NCBI GenBank assembly: GCA_028378565.1
Contig: JAONMX010000006.1
Span: 1 to 51,657 of the forward strand
Direction of reading: 5' to 3'
Length of the DNA: 51,657 nucleotides
From: Bacteriovoracaceae bacterium
GTDB taxonomy: Bacteria; Bdellovibrionota; Bacteriovoracia; Bacteriovoracales; Bacteriovoracaceae
Part shown: one piece after another, positions 7,806-16,379 of the stretch
Numbering within the stretch: position 1 is the stretch's first letter
Layout of the letters: the number at the start of each line of letters is the position of its first letter
Made by a program: the position numbers and the translations under genes
The notes under the pieces: generated by a model
What the model saw: the letters and a program-made list of their open reading frames with translations, nothing else
Databases searched by the model: none
What the model was told of the DNA's origin: nothing

Positions 7806-8608
7806 TATGCTTCTCCTGGTGTTGGACCTGTTTCTTCTGTTTCAGAAGTTCCAAGATAGGCCTCAATAACCTTTGGATTTGATTGAATATCTTTCGGGGC
7901 ACCTTGAGCAATAAGTTCACCATGATCAACCACGTAGATTCTTTCACAAACTTCCATGACTAGTTTCATATCATGCTCAATTAAAAGGACTGCAATTTGA
8001 AACTTATCACGAACCCAACGAATTAATTCAGTAAGGTCCTTTGTTTCTTTTGGATTCATCCCAGCTGCCGGTTCATCAAGTAGAAGTACTTTTGGCTTAG
8101 TGGCCAGAGCTCTTGCAATTTCTAGGCGTCTCTGCTGGCCGTAAGGCAAGTTCTTAGCAAGGTGATATTTCTTATCTTCCAAGCCAAAAATTTTCAAAAG
8201 TTCCATGGCCTCATCGTGAACTCTTTTTTCTTCTGCATGATACTTCTTCGTTCTGAAAATATTTGCAAGGAGTCCATACTCAACAGTGTAGTGAGCTGCT
8301 AAGCGAATATTATCTAAAACAGTTAGATCTTTAAAAAGTCTAATGTTTTGAAAGGTTCTAGCGATTCCACTTTGAGTGATAAAAGCTGGTCTTAATCCAT
8401 TAATATTCTTACCTGAAAGATAGACTGTTCCTTCCGTTGGCTCATAGTGACCAGTGACCATATTAAAAATGGTTGTTTTACCAGCACCATTTGGTCCAAT
8501 TACTCCAACAAGATCTTTTGATCCAAGCTCCATAGAGAATCTATTGACGGCAACGAGTCCACCAAAGCGCATTGTTATTGAATCGATTTTTAAAATAGGA
8601 GAGCTCAT
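7805..8608 (-). CDS. livG: branched-chain amino-acid ABC transporter ATP-binding protein LivG
   Basis: 267 residues with Walker A GPNGAGKTT, the signature region LPYGQQRRLEIARAL (a LivG-type variant of LSGGQ), Walker B KVLLLDEPAAGMNP and the H-loop LLIEHDMKLVMEVC. The long insertion after Walker A (ITQSGIARTFQNIRLF) is typical of LivG/BraF. It forms the heterodimeric ATPase with LivF. The start overlaps the livM stop by 4 bp (ATGA) and has GAGGAGGC upstream. The C-terminus extends beyond the fold in a short acidic tail (TEETGPTPGEA). Confidence 0.93.
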   Translation of the reverse strand: MSSPILKIDSITMRFGGLVAVNRFSMELGSKDLVGVIGPNGAGKTTIFNMVTGHYEPTEGTVYLSGKNINGLRPAFITQSGIARTFQNIRLFKDLTVLDNIRLAAHYTVEYGLLANIFRTKKYHAEEKRVHDEAMELLKIFGLEDKKYHLAKNLPYGQQRRLEIARALATKPKVLLLDEPAAGMNPKETKDLTELIRWVRDKFQIAVLLIEHDMKLVMEVCERIYVVDHGELIAQGAPKDIQSNPKVIEAYLGTSETEETGPTPGEA

Positions 8609-9492
8609 GAGTTTGCCTCCTCTTTTTTACCAATGCCTAAGAATTTAAGAACATTGAATTCATGTTTACCAAATATTCCACCTGGACGAGCAAGCATCAG
8701 ACTGATTAATAGTAGAGAATAAATAACCATTCGCCACTCACTAACCGTTTGTCCAAAGAATCTTAAAAACTCTGGAAGGAGAGTAAGAATAATTGCTCCA
8801 ACAACAGAACCAGTAATACTACCAAGACCACCTAGAATAATCATAAGTAGAATAATCACCGACCACATAAAAGTGAATCCCATAGGGGAGATAAACTCTT
8901 GAGTGTGAGCGTAAAGAGTTCCAGCTACTCCAGCAAAGCCTGCACCGATGACAAAAGCGAGTGTCTTATATTTGAAGGTATAAATACCCATACTCTCTGC
9001 TGCAATTTCATCTTCACGAATACTGATAATTGCTCTGCCATGACTTCCGCGAAGAAGGTTTGAAACAAAGACAATAATAATAACAACCCAAAGGTAGACC
9101 CAACCAATATTGGCCAGCTTCGGAATATCAGTGAATCCTCTAGGGCCTCCAACTGAATCCATATTCATAATAACGATTCTGATAATTTCACCAAAGCCCA
9201 GAGTGGCAATGGCCAGATAATCCCCTCGAAGTCTTAGGCATGGAACACCAATAAGAAGTCCTGCTAATGCGGCGGCAATAAAAGAGACTCCGCAACTTAA
9301 AAAGAGATTAACAAAACCTGGAACTGGAAGATCTAAGAAGACAGTGAAGGCTGCACCTGTATAAGCACCAACCGCCCAAAAGCCTGCGTGGCCTAAACTG
9401 AATTGCCCACAAATTCCATTAATAAGATTTAAGCTAACAGCGAGGATAATAAAAATTCCGCTCAGCTGAGCAAGATAGATAAAATAATCCAT
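8605..9492 (-). CDS. livM: branched-chain amino-acid ABC transporter permease LivM
   Basis: A 295-residue inner-membrane permease with about eight hydrophobic segments. It carries the family blocks NLINGICGQFSLGHAGFWAV near the N-terminus, RGDYLAIATLGFGEIIRI (residues about 88-105), RGSHGRAIISIREDEIAAES (the ATPase-coupling loop) and LGGLGSITGSVVGA. These are diagnostic of LivM/BraE. It overlaps livG by 4 bp and its ATG overlaps the livH stop by one base, with AAGGAGAAAG as ribosome site, so translation is coupled along the operon. Confidence 0.93.
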   Translation of the reverse strand: MDYFIYLAQLSGIFIILAVSLNLINGICGQFSLGHAGFWAVGAYTGAAFTVFLDLPVPGFVNLFLSCGVSFIAAALAGLLIGVPCLRLRGDYLAIATLGFGEIIRIVIMNMDSVGGPRGFTDIPKLANIGWVYLWVVIIIVFVSNLLRGSHGRAIISIREDEIAAESMGIYTFKYKTLAFVIGAGFAGVAGTLYAHTQEFISPMGFTFMWSVIILLMIILGGLGSITGSVVGAIILTLLPEFLRFFGQTVSEWRMVIYSLLLISLMLARPGGIFGKHEFNVLKFLGIGKKEEANS

Positions 9493-10391
9493 TACACTTT
9501 CTCCTTTCTGTTAACTCCAAGTAAACCGGCAGGTTTAAAAAGAAGAATAATGATGAGGATACCAAAAGCGATAGCGTCTCTATAAGTGGATACCCAAAAA
9601 CCAACCACTAGGTTTTCGGCCACTCCTAAGACAAGTCCACCAAGAACGGCTCCAGGAATAATTCCAATACCACCAAGAACGGCGGCGACAAAGGCCTTAA
9701 GTCCTGGGATGAGCCCCATCATTGGTTCCACTGTATTGTAATAAAGTCCAACGAGCACTCCGGCAGCTCCAGCAAATGCTGAACCTACAAAGAAAGTAAA
9801 ACTAATGATTCGATCTGTATTGATTCCCATTAGCTCGGCTGCATTTTTATCAAAAGAAGTCGCACGCATGGCCTTACCAATTTTTGTATGTCCTACAAGC
9901 CACCAAAGAAAAACCATCAGTAGAAACGTAGAACCGAAAATAATAAGCTGAATATTTGAAATATAAATTTCACCAAATTGATAAGTTTTTACGGCAATTG
10001 CTTGTGGAAAAGCTTTCGGATCAGCACCAATTGTTTGTTGTCCAAAGTATTGAAAGAAAAGTGATGTTCCCAGAGCAGTAATGAGTGCCGGAATTCTTCC
10101 TGCATGTCTGATGGGGCGATAAACGATTTTTTCTACGATGACTGCAATAATTCCTGCTCCAAACATGGCAAGAGGTAGGGCAATCAAAAACGGCATACCG
10201 CTGGTTATAGAGAAGTAACCAATAAAGGCACCAATCATATAAAATTCACCGTGAGCAAAGTTAATGAGTTTAATGATCCCGTAAACCATGGTGTAACCCA
10301 AGGCGATCAATGCATAGATCGAGCCTTGAGTTAGTCCATTAAGAAGATAAGTTACAAGATCATAGAAAAAAAATGTGAGATTTTCATCCAT
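9492..10391 (-). CDS. livH: branched-chain amino-acid ABC transporter permease LivH
   Basis: The 299-residue permease has the LivH/BraD signatures NGLTQGSIYALIALGYTMVY (residues 18-37), KLINFAHGEFYMIGAF, RPIRHAGRIPALITALG and the coupling loop KIGKAMRATSFDKNAAELMG, followed by LGGIGIIPGAVLGG. About eight membrane spans. It pairs with LivM as the transmembrane channel. GGATAGAATCTC precedes the ATG. The gap to livK is only 26 bp and holds no obvious hairpin, so the binding protein is probably co-transcribed without the attenuating stem-loop often found at this position. Confidence 0.93.
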   Translation of the reverse strand: MDENLTFFFYDLVTYLLNGLTQGSIYALIALGYTMVYGIIKLINFAHGEFYMIGAFIGYFSITSGMPFLIALPLAMFGAGIIAVIVEKIVYRPIRHAGRIPALITALGTSLFFQYFGQQTIGADPKAFPQAIAVKTYQFGEIYISNIQLIIFGSTFLLMVFLWWLVGHTKIGKAMRATSFDKNAAELMGINTDRIISFTFFVGSAFAGAAGVLVGLYYNTVEPMMGLIPGLKAFVAAVLGGIGIIPGAVLGGLVLGVAENLVVGFWVSTYRDAIAFGILIIILLFKPAGLLGVNRKEKV

Positions 10392-10417
10392 GAGATTCTA
10401 TCCGTATGTTTAAATTA

Positions 10418-11617
10418 TTAAGGGTTAACCTTTTGTTCAAACGCCATCCCCTCTGGAAGGGTTTTTAAAACAACAGCACTCTTTCTAGCATTTCTATTTT
10501 CATCAATAGTGATGGAACCAGTAATACCTTTAAAACCTTTTGTGCCAATGATGGCATTGTTAATTGCAGCATACTCTAGAGACTCTGATCTTTTAAGAGC
10601 GTCAAGAATAACAAGCATTCCGTCATAACCTAATGCGGCCATGGCCCCTGGTCTTTGGTCTCCATAATTTTCTTTGTATTCTTTAACAAATGTTTGAACT
10701 GCAGGGTCTTGATCATCAGGTGAGAAGTGAGAACTAATATAGTTTCCTTTAACACCTTCAGCTCCGGCAAGCTCTTGAAGTTTTGGTGAGTCCCAACCGT
10801 CTCCACCTAGGAAAGGAACATTTAATCCCATTTGTTTCGCTTGCTTTAAAATAAGTCCAGCTTCTGTGTAGTAACCAGGTAGGAAAACAACATCAGGCTT
10901 CGTTCTTTTTACTTTTGAAAGAAGAGATCTAAAGTCAGTATCTTTTGCTGTGTAAGTGAACTCAGTATCAATAATTGTTCCACCCATTTTTTCAAACTCA
11001 GTTTTAAAAACTTTGCTTAGTCCTTTAGAGTAGTCAGAAGCATTATCAACAATGATAGCGGCTTTTGATTTTCCAAGACTTTCTTTTGCAAACTTTGCCA
11101 TCACGACACCTTGAAAATTATCGGTGAAGCAAGTTCTTGAAATAAAGTTTCCAGTTTGAGTTACTTTTTCATTAGTAGAAGCAGGAGTCATTAGTGGAAC
11201 ACCAGCTTTTTGAGCAATCGGTGCACCAGCTAAAGTGTTAGAAGATGCGACTGATCCAACAACAACATGTACCTTATCAATTGTGATTAGCTTTCTAACA
11301 GCATTGGCGCTTTCTGTTGGCTCACCTTTATTATCTTCAACAATAAGTCTAATGGTTTTACCTTTAATCTTATCGATTCCATATTTCTTAAGTGCTAGCT
11401 TAATACCATTTACTGACTCTTGCCCGTAAGTAGCGATAGGACCTGTCATAGGAAAAACAGCTCCAATAACGATCTCATTACCAGATGTTGGTGAGTTTGC
11501 TGTCACTTCTTCAGAAGATGAAGAGCCAGTTTCTTTTTTACTATTACACCCAGTAAATAAAAGTAATGATGCTAGGATTGTTAAAATTGATAGGTGAAAA
11601 TTCTTTTTCACTTTCAT
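10418..11617 (-). CDS. livK: branched-chain amino-acid-binding lipoprotein LivK
   Basis: I place the start at the ATG at 11617 rather than 11671: it has GGAGTGGCAC upstream and begins a lipoprotein signal (MKVKKNFHLSILTILASLLLFTGC). The lipid-modified cysteine and the short Ser/Thr linker (SSSSEEVTANS) tether the protein to a membrane. The mature part is a type I periplasmic binding protein of normal length: IVIGAVFPMTGPIATYGQES, VHVVVGSVASSNTLAGAPIA, YSKGLSKVFK and FLGGDGWDSPKL are family blocks that line the amino-acid pocket. It delivers substrate to LivHM. A lipoprotein anchor is unusual for Gram-negative LivK, which is normally free in the periplasm. Confidence 0.92.
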   Translation of the reverse strand: MKVKKNFHLSILTILASLLLFTGCNSKKETGSSSSEEVTANSPTSGNEIVIGAVFPMTGPIATYGQESVNGIKLALKKYGIDKIKGKTIRLIVEDNKGEPTESANAVRKLITIDKVHVVVGSVASSNTLAGAPIAQKAGVPLMTPASTNEKVTQTGNFISRTCFTDNFQGVVMAKFAKESLGKSKAAIIVDNASDYSKGLSKVFKTEFEKMGGTIIDTEFTYTAKDTDFRSLLSKVKRTKPDVVFLPGYYTEAGLILKQAKQMGLNVPFLGGDGWDSPKLQELAGAEGVKGNYISSHFSPDDQDPAVQTFVKEYKENYGDQRPGAMAALGYDGMLVILDALKRSESLEYAAINNAIIGTKGFKGITGSITIDENRNARKSAVVLKTLPEGMAFEQKVNP

Positions 11618-11673
11618 GTGCCACTCCATGTTGCAGATAGTTAATATATGTATATGTTTTGTAAATCCCAATC

Positions 11674-11702
11674 ATTATGATCAGCTAATATGTGTCTGTA
11701 AA
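11674..11702 (-). promoter_or_regulatory. candidate sigma70 promoter of the liv operon
   Basis: On the minus strand TTTACA (11702-11697) and CATAAT (11679-11674) are separated by exactly 17 bp, each close to the -35 and -10 consensus. The -10 box lies 57 bp before the livK ATG at 11617. An inverted repeat (AACTATT ... AATAGTT, 11728-11751) lies upstream and could bind a regulator. Confidence 0.5.
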
Positions 11703-11769
11703 GAGCTAAGGCCATGTTTTTATTTAAAACTATTCGTAAATACTAATAGTTAAGAAGTAAAAAGAAATT

Positions 11770-11796
11770 TAATATTTGAGTATAAAACTCCGATAA
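11770..11796 (+). promoter_or_regulatory. candidate sigma28 (FliA-type) promoter
   Basis: TAAT, 15 bp, then TCCGATAA: one mismatch in each box to TAAA-N15-GCCGATAA. It lies 20 bp upstream of the ATG at 11817, leaving room for the ribosome site GGGGTGAG. One of eight similar sites in the window. Confidence 0.55.
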
Positions 11797-11816
11797 GAAA
11801 ATAGTGGGGTGAGTCT

Positions 11817-12077
11817 ATGAAAGTTTCTATCTTTATAATGTTTTTATTAGCAGCTAATACTTTTGCAGTAGAAGATGAACGGCCATCTGGGGTTTATGAT
11901 GGTGTTTATCATGTAGCAAAATCAACTTCACAGGAATTTAACTACGACCTCGATGCAGTAAGGCTGGCCCATAAGATAGTTTGTAGTGATAAGTTTTCAC
12001 CTAAGCTTAATTTCTCAAAAGAGTATTTTGAACTTCATAGCACTTCTTATCTAAATGATAATGTTGAAAAAAAATAA
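11817..12077 (+). CDS. secreted protein, 5' part of a gene split at a slippery A-run
   Basis: 86 residues starting with a signal peptide (MKVSIFIMFLLAANTFA) after the ribosome site GGGGTGAG. The frame ends GAA AAA AAA TAA. The heptamer A_AAA_AAA (12067-12074 is a run of eight A) sits in exactly the phase needed for -1 slippage right before the stop. A -1 shift continues as EKKIKEMSKHFSS into the 12083-12454 frame, which is cysteine-rich and has no export signal of its own. The two therefore probably make one exported protein of about 212 residues when slippage occurs (ribosomal or by RNA polymerase), or the run has lost one A. Family unknown. It is driven by a sigma28-like promoter. Confidence 0.6.
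   Translation: MKVSIFIMFLLAANTFAVEDERPSGVYDGVYHVAKSTSQEFNYDLDAVRLAHKIVCSDKFSPKLNFSKEYFELHSTSYLNDNVEKK
12067..12077 (+). other. in-phase A_AAA_AAA slippery heptamer before a stop codon
   Basis: The eight A at 12067-12074 followed by TAA read as gaA AAA AAA taa in the upstream frame, the canonical -1 slippery arrangement. After slipping, the next codons are ATA AAA GAA ATG and the downstream frame stays open to 12454. Only a weak possible downstream stem (ACACT with AGTGT about 20 nt later) is seen, so transcriptional slippage is as likely as a ribosomal one. Confidence 0.5.
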
Positions 12078-12082
12078 AAGAA

Positions 12083-12454
12083 ATGTCCAAACACTTTAGC
12101 TCTGATTATAAAAAACAGTGTCAAGATAATGGATACTATTCCTTTAATGCTCAATCTTGTTTCCATAAATGTCATAATGGGTTTAAGCCCATCGATTCCT
12201 TTTTTCCAAAAAAAGAAAATATTAAAATAAAAGAAATGAAAAGTAATTGTTTATCAACATGTAGCTCTATTAGAAATAAAATAAGTAATGTCTTTGATAG
12301 TATTGATGACTTTGTTAAAAGTGATGATGCAAAAAGCAAGTTATGTAACACAGACTATAGAGGTGTGAATAATAGAAATAGGGCCCCTAAGGATGATGTC
12401 CGAAGTATTTCAGGCGATGTTGATGAAATTATTAACTCAACTTCAGATAAATAA
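12083..12454 (+). CDS. cysteine-rich C-terminal part of the same secreted protein
   Basis: 123 residues with seven cysteines in its first two thirds plus one later (QCQDNGYYSFNAQSCFHKCH, NCLSTCSS, KLCNTD), as expected for a disulfide-bonded extracytoplasmic domain, yet with no signal peptide. The ATG at 12083 has no clear ribosome site: the bases before it are the A-run and stop of the upstream frame. It is best read as the second half of the 11817 gene reached by a -1 shift. The C-terminal tail is acidic and disordered-looking. It converges on the NamZ gene 16 bp away. Confidence 0.55.
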   Translation: MSKHFSSDYKKQCQDNGYYSFNAQSCFHKCHNGFKPIDSFFPKKENIKIKEMKSNCLSTCSSIRNKISNVFDSIDDFVKSDDAKSKLCNTDYRGVNNRNRAPKDDVRSISGDVDEIINSTSDK

Positions 12455-12470
12455 GAAAAAAATTCTTTGT

Positions 12471-13655
12471 TTAGTATAAAAGTATTGAACCACGGTTTTT
12501 TACGAAATCGTCTAAAGAGTCACTGCAAATAGCATTAAGCTCTCCCAATGATCCTTTCTTTTCCACCCATTCACGAAGCTTTGTTGTGCCGTTGATGTAG
12601 TCGATGGCCAGATTTTCATATTGATATTCATAAGGCTGATCATTCCATTTAAAATCGAAATATTTTTGGTGATAAGATTCTTGAAGAAGAAGTTGACCTA
12701 GTTTCCAACTTTCAAATTTATGATGATCGGTGCAGTGAATATGAACACCGCCACAATTTTCACCAGAATGTTTTTGAAACATAGGATAGAACTGGAGTGG
12801 CCTGAGAACGAAACCTTCTAACTTCCATTCTTTAACTTTTTGATTGAGATGGTCGCACCATTCATAAGCGTCGATTTTAGGAGCACCAATAACCTCTAGC
12901 GCTCTCGTTGTTCCTCGTCCTTCTGAAATATTTGTCCCTTCAAAGAGAACTGTTCCACAAAAAGATAGAGCAGAGTTGGGAGTGGAAAGATTAGGGCTTG
13001 GATTAACCCAAGGAAGACCGGTCTCATCCCAGCTCATAGAGCGTTTCCAATTTTCCATTTGAATAACATGGTAGTCACATTCAAGATCAAAATGCTTGAG
13101 ATGAAAATGACCAACTTCTCCCATGGTCATAGCATGTCTCATAGGTATAGGGAGATGGCCGACAAAAGATTTCCACTCGGGTTCTAGGATATTTCCTTCA
13201 ATCATCTCGCCACCAACAGGGTTAGGACGATCGAGGACAATAACGCGTTTTCCAAGCTTAGCAGCTTGATCAAGCACATAACTGAGAGTTGTAATATAAG
13301 TATAAACTCGGGTACCAACATCTTGTAGATCAACAACAATGGTATCAATTCCCTCCATCATTTTTTCAGACGGAACTCGGGTTTCTCCGTACAGGCTTTC
13401 TATCGGCAGATCAAAGTAGGGGTGGTGAAAGTTAGAGCTTTCCACCATGTTATCTTGGACGTCAGTAACAAAACCGTGTTGAGGACCCCAAATCTTCTTT
13501 AAGCGTGCCCCTAATATATCTTTCAATACTAAGACACCTATTTTAAAGTTTTGATCCACAGATGCCGAATGGCATAGGTAGGCAACATTACCCAATAAGA
13601 GTTTTTGCTTTTCAGTATTCTGAGATAAGACCTCAAGTCCAGTTAATGTCATAGT
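12471..13655 (-). CDS. namZ: NamZ-like exo-beta-N-acetylmuramidase (DUF1343), without signal peptide
   Basis: I use the ATG at 13655, preceded by GGAGG, rather than the upstream in-frame codon at 13700. The 394-residue protein has the DUF1343 blocks in order: KKIWGPQHGF, DTIVVDLQDVGTRVYTYI, VIVLDRPNPVGG and EGNILEP, FVGHLPIPMRHAMTMGE, GLPWVNPSPNLSTPNSAL and the very characteristic LFEGTNISEGRGTTRALE. NamZ releases terminal MurNAc from peptidoglycan fragments. Characterised members are usually exported, but this one starts MTLTGLEVLSQNTEKQ with no signal, which suggests a cytoplasmic role in recycling muropeptides. It is divergent from the START-domain gene. Confidence 0.88.
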   Translation of the reverse strand, partial: TMTLTGLEVLSQNTEKQKLLLGNVAYLCHSASVDQNFKIGVLVLKDILGARLKKIWGPQHGFVTDVQDNMVESSNFHHPYFDLPIESLYGETRVPSEKMMEGIDTIVVDLQDVGTRVYTYITTLSYVLDQAAKLGKRVIVLDRPNPVGGEMIEGNILEPEWKSFVGHLPIPMRHAMTMGEVGHFHLKHFDLECDYHVIQMENWKRSMSWDETGLPWVNPSPNLSTPNSALSFCGTVLFEGTNISEGRGTTRALEVIGAPKIDAYEWCDHLNQKVKEWKLEGFVLRPLQFYPMFQKHSGENCGGVHIHCTDHHKFESWKLGQLLLQESYHQKYFDFKWNDQPYEYQYENLAIDYINGTTKLREWVEKKGSLGELNAICSDSLDDFVKNRGSILLY

Positions 13656-13733
13656 GCCTCCGTAAAGTTTAATATTAATGGGAAACTTTTGTTCCAACAA
13701 GTTGAGATGACGTTATTTTGGTAAAATAATTTG

Positions 13734-14453
13734 ATGAAATTTTTGAAAACCCTAATCAGCATTTTTATGATCCTAATTACCTGCCAACAAGTTTTTGGTA
13801 TGGGTGCTTTTTTTAATAAAGGCTGGAAGAAGGAAAAGTCGAGAGAAGGTTTCAGTGTTTATACAAGAGATGAGCCCAATAGTGACTTGGTAGGTATAAA
13901 GGTTGAAGGTAATATTAAAGCAACTCTACCTTGTGCTATGAGTACTCTTAGAGAGGTCGAGGGAGCAGTTGAATGGATACCTGGTCAAATCTCAAAAACA
14001 ACAATTGAAAATATTTCTGATTTAGAGGCCATTACTTACTCTTTGAGTGATCTTCCATGGCCACTAAGTAATCGGGAAATGGTGCTTCATAATAAGCTCC
14101 ATCTGGATTTAAAGAAGGATCTTCTATTTGTCATTTCAAAAACAGTTGTCCATCCAAAGTATAAAAAAGTTGCTGATGGTACAGTTAGGGCCATTGTTCA
14201 TTATAGCAATATTGGGCTTAGACCTATTGATAAAGAGACTACTTTTATCGACCTGACAGTATTTGTAGACCCAAAGGGGAGTATTCCTTCATGGGTGGTG
14301 AATTTTTATCAACAAGGTTGGCCAGTAGAGTTTTTGAAGGCCCTTGAAACACGTTGCGGTGAGACAAAACCAAAATTATTACCTGGTCTACGGCGTTATA
14401 TGAATCGACTCTTAAAACATATGAAGCTTCCAAGAAATATGTTCAAAGAATAA
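13734..14453 (+). CDS. exported START-domain (lipid-binding fold) protein
   Basis: 239 residues from the ATG at 13734. A signal peptide (MKFLKTLISIFMILITCQQVFG) is followed by a START/polyketide-cyclase-like fold over residues about 30-220: VKVEGNIKATLPCAMSTL-type first strands, WIPGQISKTTIENISDLEAI, the block LSDLPWPLSNREMVLHNKL (the SDLPWPLSxRD element is a hallmark of bacterial START proteins) and IPSWVVNFYQQGWPVEFLKA in the long C-terminal helix. These proteins hold a hydrophobic ligand in a helix-grip pocket. Ligand unknown; probably periplasmic. Its start lies 78 bp from that of the divergent namZ. Confidence 0.75.
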   Translation: MKFLKTLISIFMILITCQQVFGMGAFFNKGWKKEKSREGFSVYTRDEPNSDLVGIKVEGNIKATLPCAMSTLREVEGAVEWIPGQISKTTIENISDLEAITYSLSDLPWPLSNREMVLHNKLHLDLKKDLLFVISKTVVHPKYKKVADGTVRAIVHYSNIGLRPIDKETTFIDLTVFVDPKGSIPSWVVNFYQQGWPVEFLKALETRCGETKPKLLPGLRRYMNRLLKHMKLPRNMFKE

Positions 14454-14639
14454 AGTGATCTTTAGCTATTCTATATTCTATTAATTCAATAACTTAATTT
14501 TTCGCGTCATCAAACATATGAAAAAAGGTTGGTTTGGTTAGACTTTGATAGATTATTTATCTTTTACAAAATTGAATTTTCACGAGAAACTATTAGCAAC
14601 ACAACAACACACACGATTTGAAAATTTACGGGAGACAGA

Positions 14640-15437
14640 ATGAAGCAATATCTTGATTTGATGAAGCACGTTCTTAAAGAGGGTCAGGAAACTAAAGACA
14701 GAACTGGAGTGGGAACACTTTCAACCTTTGGTTACCAAGCTCGCTACAATTTGGCAGAGGGATTCCCTCTTGTGACTACTAAGAAATTACATTTAAAGAG
14801 TATCATCCATGAACTTCTATGGTTTTTGAAAGGTGATACCAATATTCGTTACTTGAAAGATAACGGTGTTCGAATTTGGGATGAGTGGGCAGACGAAGAG
14901 GGTAACCTTGGTCCTGTTTATGGAAAGCAGTGGAGATGTTGGGAATCAAGAGAAGGTTTTTGCATCGATCAAATTGCCAATGTTATTCAAGATATTAAGA
15001 AGAATCCTCAAAGTAGAAGACTTATTGTTTCTGCTTGGAACCCTTCAGATATTCCTAATATGGCCCTTCCTCCTTGTCATACATTTATGCAATTTCATGT
15101 TTCTCAGGACGGTCGTTTAAGTTGTCAGCTCTATCAAAGATCAGCTGATGTTTTCTTAGGTGTTCCTTTTAATATTGCAAGTTATGCTCTGCTTACGTTA
15201 ATGATTGCTCAAGTTACAGGTTATAAGCCGGGTGACTTTATCCACACAATGGGTGATGCACATATTTACTTAAATCATCTAGAGCAAGCAGCGATGCAGA
15301 TTAAGAGAAAGCCTCATCCACTTCCGCAGATGAAGTTGAATCCAGATGTAAAAGAAATCTTTGACTTTAAGTTTGAAGATTTTGAATTAACAGAATATCT
15401 ATCTCATCCTCATATTAAAGCACAGGTCGCTATTTGA
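14640..15437 (+). CDS. thyA: thymidylate synthase ThyA
   Basis: 265 residues, the normal bacterial length, ending in the family-typical QVAI. It makes dTMP from dUMP with methylene-tetrahydrofolate as methyl donor and reductant. The catalytic cysteine is C146 in [12 protein letters not shown]; other blocks are [58 protein letters not shown] (dUMP and folate contacts) and [12 protein letters not shown]. Ribosome site GGGAGACAG. The stop TGA overlaps the TTG start of folA, so dihydrofolate produced by ThyA is reduced by a co-translated partner. Confidence 0.97.
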   Translation: MKQYLDLMKHVLKEGQETKDRTGVGTLSTFGYQARYNLAEGFPLVTTKKLHLKSIIHELLWFLKGDTNIRYLKDNGVRIWDEWADEEGNLGPVYGKQWRCWESREGFCIDQIANVIQDIKKNPQSRRLIVSAWNPSDIPNMALPPCHTFMQFHVSQDGRLSCQLYQRSADVFLGVPFNIASYALLTLMIAQVTGYKPGDFIHTMGDAHIYLNHLEQAAMQIKRKPHPLPQMKLNPDVKEIFDFKFEDFELTEYLSHPHIKAQVAI

Positions 15438-15922
15438 TCCTCTCTTTAGTTGCAGGTATTGGTAAGAAGAGGGAGCTTGGCAAAGACAACAAGCTCCTTT
15501 GGCATATTTCAGAAGACCTTAAAAACTTCAAAAAAATTACTCTTGGTGCTCCTATGATAATGGGAAGAAATACCTTTGAGAGCTTACCTGGAAAATTGCC
15601 TGGTCGTGATCATATTGTTCTTTCAAAAACCATGGGTGAGACACAAGGGATATATGTCGTTTCTAATATTGAAGAGGCCTTAGAAAAAGTAAAAGAGCTG
15701 GGATTTGATAAAGCATCAGTGGTTGGAGGGGCCAAGGTTTATGAACAATTTCTCCCTCTGTGCCAGCATATTCATATTAGTTTTGTAGACTTCAGTGGAG
15801 AGGCGGATACCTTCTTTCCCACCTATGATTTTGATAAGTTAGAGCTTATGGAAGAGAAAAATTTTGAAGGCACGGAAAAAACTCTGCCATGGCGCTACTG
15901 TCATTATCAACAAAAAATCTAA
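15434..15922 (+). CDS. folA: dihydrofolate reductase FolA
   Basis: The start is TTG at 15434, forming a 4-bp TTGA overlap with the thyA stop; this gives the usual N-terminus ([28 protein letters not shown]) and 162 residues. The active-site acid is in the position after LLWHIS (E27), with the NADPH-binding block [11 protein letters not shown], then HIVLSK and [13 protein letters not shown]. It regenerates tetrahydrofolate from the dihydrofolate left by ThyA. Translational coupling with a weak TTG start is expected to keep DHFR below ThyA. Confidence 0.95.
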   Translation: MILSLVAGIGKKRELGKDNKLLWHISEDLKNFKKITLGAPMIMGRNTFESLPGKLPGRDHIVLSKTMGETQGIYVVSNIEEALEKVKELGFDKASVVGGAKVYEQFLPLCQHIHISFVDFSGEADTFFPTYDFDKLELMEEKNFEGTEKTLPWRYCHYQQKI

Positions 15923-15929
15923 TAATTCC

Positions 15930-15956
15930 TAAAGTATTATGAATATTGTCCGACAA
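15930..15956 (+). promoter_or_regulatory. candidate sigma28 (FliA-type) promoter
   Basis: TAAA (15930-15933; extended TAAAGTAT matches TAAAGTTT at seven of eight), 15 bp, then TCCGACAA (six of eight to GCCGATAA). It sits 32 bp before the lipoprotein ATG at 15989, with AGGAGAG as ribosome site in between. Confidence 0.55.
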
Positions 15957-15988
15957 GTTTAATATGTTTCTAAAAACAGGAGAGTAAT

Positions 15989-16216
15989 ATGAAAAAGGTT
16001 TTTCTAGCGATGATGCTAATCGGTTTTGTTGGTTGTGCAAGTAACTCAAGAGATGTTGCAAGTGCTGAGAGTTCTCATTGTTCACTCAAAAAGCATCCAA
16101 CTAAGAGCTGGTACAAAGTACAAGTTCACGGGAAGTCTTATAACAAGTACTGGTATAGCGAAAAGAAAGCAAATGAGTTAATGGATTCAGTTGTTGCTTC
16201 TGGTAAATGTGACTAA
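15989..16216 (+). CDS. small lipoprotein, unknown function
   Basis: 75 residues with a lipoprotein signal (MKKVFLAMMLIGFVGC). The mature ~60 residues are basic and aromatic (KSWYKVQVHGKSYNKYWYS) and carry two more cysteines, C32 and C74, which could pair. AGGAGAG precedes the ATG. It is monocistronic: a sigma28-type promoter lies upstream and a hairpin terminator follows 25 bp after the stop. Such a small, abundant-looking lipoprotein gene under its own promoter is typical of a structural envelope component, but no family is recognised. Confidence 0.75.
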   Translation: MKKVFLAMMLIGFVGCASNSRDVASAESSHCSLKKHPTKSWYKVQVHGKSYNKYWYSEKKANELMDSVVASGKCD

Positions 16217-16240
16217 TTTTTTTTAAAAAAAATAAGAATG

Positions 16241-16266
16241 AAGGCATCCGTAAGGGTGCCTTTTTT
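16241..16266 (+). terminator. Rho-independent terminator
   Basis: A stem of GGCATCC with GGGTGCC (one G-T pair, extendable by two A-T pairs) around the loop GTAA, followed by six T. It closes the 15989 lipoprotein unit. Confidence 0.85.
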
Positions 16267-16379
16267 GCGTCGAGTTAAAATATTTTCTAACTTTAACGAA
16301 AAAATTCCCTTAAAATTGGTCAAATTGTCCGCTGTCTCATAGAATTTCTCAAATTAAAAAACTCAAGTATGGAGTCTCT

